Assembly: GCF_025753815.1 (NCBI RefSeq)
Contig: NZ_JAOWRF010000033.1
Coordinates: 1 to 49,872 of the forward strand
Length of the DNA: 49,872 nucleotides
From: Plectonema radiosum NIES-515
Lineage (GTDB): Bacteria; Cyanobacteriota; Cyanobacteriia; Cyanobacteriales; Nostocaceae
Reading direction: 5' to 3'
Shown here: positions 49,708 through 49,872 of the stretch, piece after piece
How positions within the stretch are numbered: position 1 is the first letter of the stretch
Layout of the letters: each line of letters starts with the position of its first letter
Notes under the pieces: model-generated
Seen by the model: only the letters and a program-made list of their open reading frames with translations
Told to the model about the DNA's origin: nothing
The model's database searches: none
Program-made: the position numbers and the translations under genes

Positions 49708-49813
49708 GAAGCCCCGACGATTAAAATCGCGGCTACACAAACAAAGTCCGCCTACGCGGACTAACCTGAAAATAGGGTTTCAAATTTAATCTGGCGAGAG
49801 TAATAAAAGAGCG
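49708..49813. repeat. About 107-bp dispersed repeat, copy b
   Basis: Second copy of the repeat at 47834, with small differences (for example GTCCGCCTACGCGGAC in place of GTCCGCCTACCTTGGAC). The GTCCGCC...GGAC part can form a hairpin here. Confidence 0.85.
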
Positions 49814-49872
49814 CTAACCCCTAACCCCTAACCCCTAACTCCTAACTCCAAACCCCTAACCCCTAACCCCTA
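49814..49872. repeat. CCCTAAC heptamer repeats to the window edge
   Basis: CTAACCC heptamers with some CTAACTC variants continue to the last base, so the true tract is longer than seen. Confidence 0.85.

Overview
The window comes from a filamentous, heterocyst-forming cyanobacterium of the Nostocales. The HIP1 octamer GCGATCGC occurs throughout genes and spacers. Intergenic DNA carries the heptamer tracts and small hairpin repeats typical of that order. A hetC-hetP pair is present. The species cannot be named from the sequence.

Layout. 1-9150: a fasciclin-domain protein, the minC-minD-minE cell-division operon, a DUF1537-type sugar-acid kinase behind a small membrane protein, a transglutaminase-like protein and a large secreted protein of unknown role, all on the minus strand. 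9190-14738: fmt, a small Cys-rich protein, a truncated gene relic, a 54-residue CxxC protein, cyanase (cynS) and a GH116 glycosidase. 15625-20793: hetC, encoding a C39-peptidase ABC exporter, and hetP, encoding the heterocyst commitment factor. They are separated by 1.6 kb that contains a HetR-type inverted repeat. 20978-33506: an export island with a second C39-peptidase ABC exporter, an HlyD adaptor, two parvulin-type PPIases, a small HTH-like protein, at least five precursor peptides sharing one leader motif, and a rearranged glycosyltransferase relic. 33719-36253: a microviridin (omega-ester peptide) cassette with a five-core precursor and both ATP-grasp ligases. 36273-40737: a PEP-CTERM protein and two M16 peptidase-like genes (one catalytic, one lacking HxxEH), minus strand. 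41011-46861: a TetR regulator, then a dynamin-like GTPase, a second P-loop GTPase, a membrane-anchored protein and a repeat-containing protein in one operon. 46926-49872: a DUF4332 protein, an Asp/Lys-rich lipoprotein, an Xaa-Pro aminopeptidase and heptamer repeats to the edge.

How the parts relate. Most of 15.6-36.3 kb concerns making and exporting peptides. The leader motif of the precursors ([IL]-x-D-L-x-[YF]-[LC]-[ED]-x-V ... GG) is also present inside the C-terminal part of HetP, which lies next to HetC, a transporter of the same C39 class. This suggests, without proving it, that HetC/HetP and the bacteriocin-type exporter/precursor sets share a substrate-recognition logic. The microviridin precursor also ends its leader in Gly-Gly and has no transporter of its own in the window, so it may use the nearby exporter.

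A dispersed MITE-like element of about 80 bp (TGTAGAGACG...CGTCTCTACA followed by ACGCATAATTAATTT) recurs in spacers. A different small repeat has inserted in frame into the sugar-acid kinase gene. All functional statements rest on reading the sequence and remembered family features. No database search was run.
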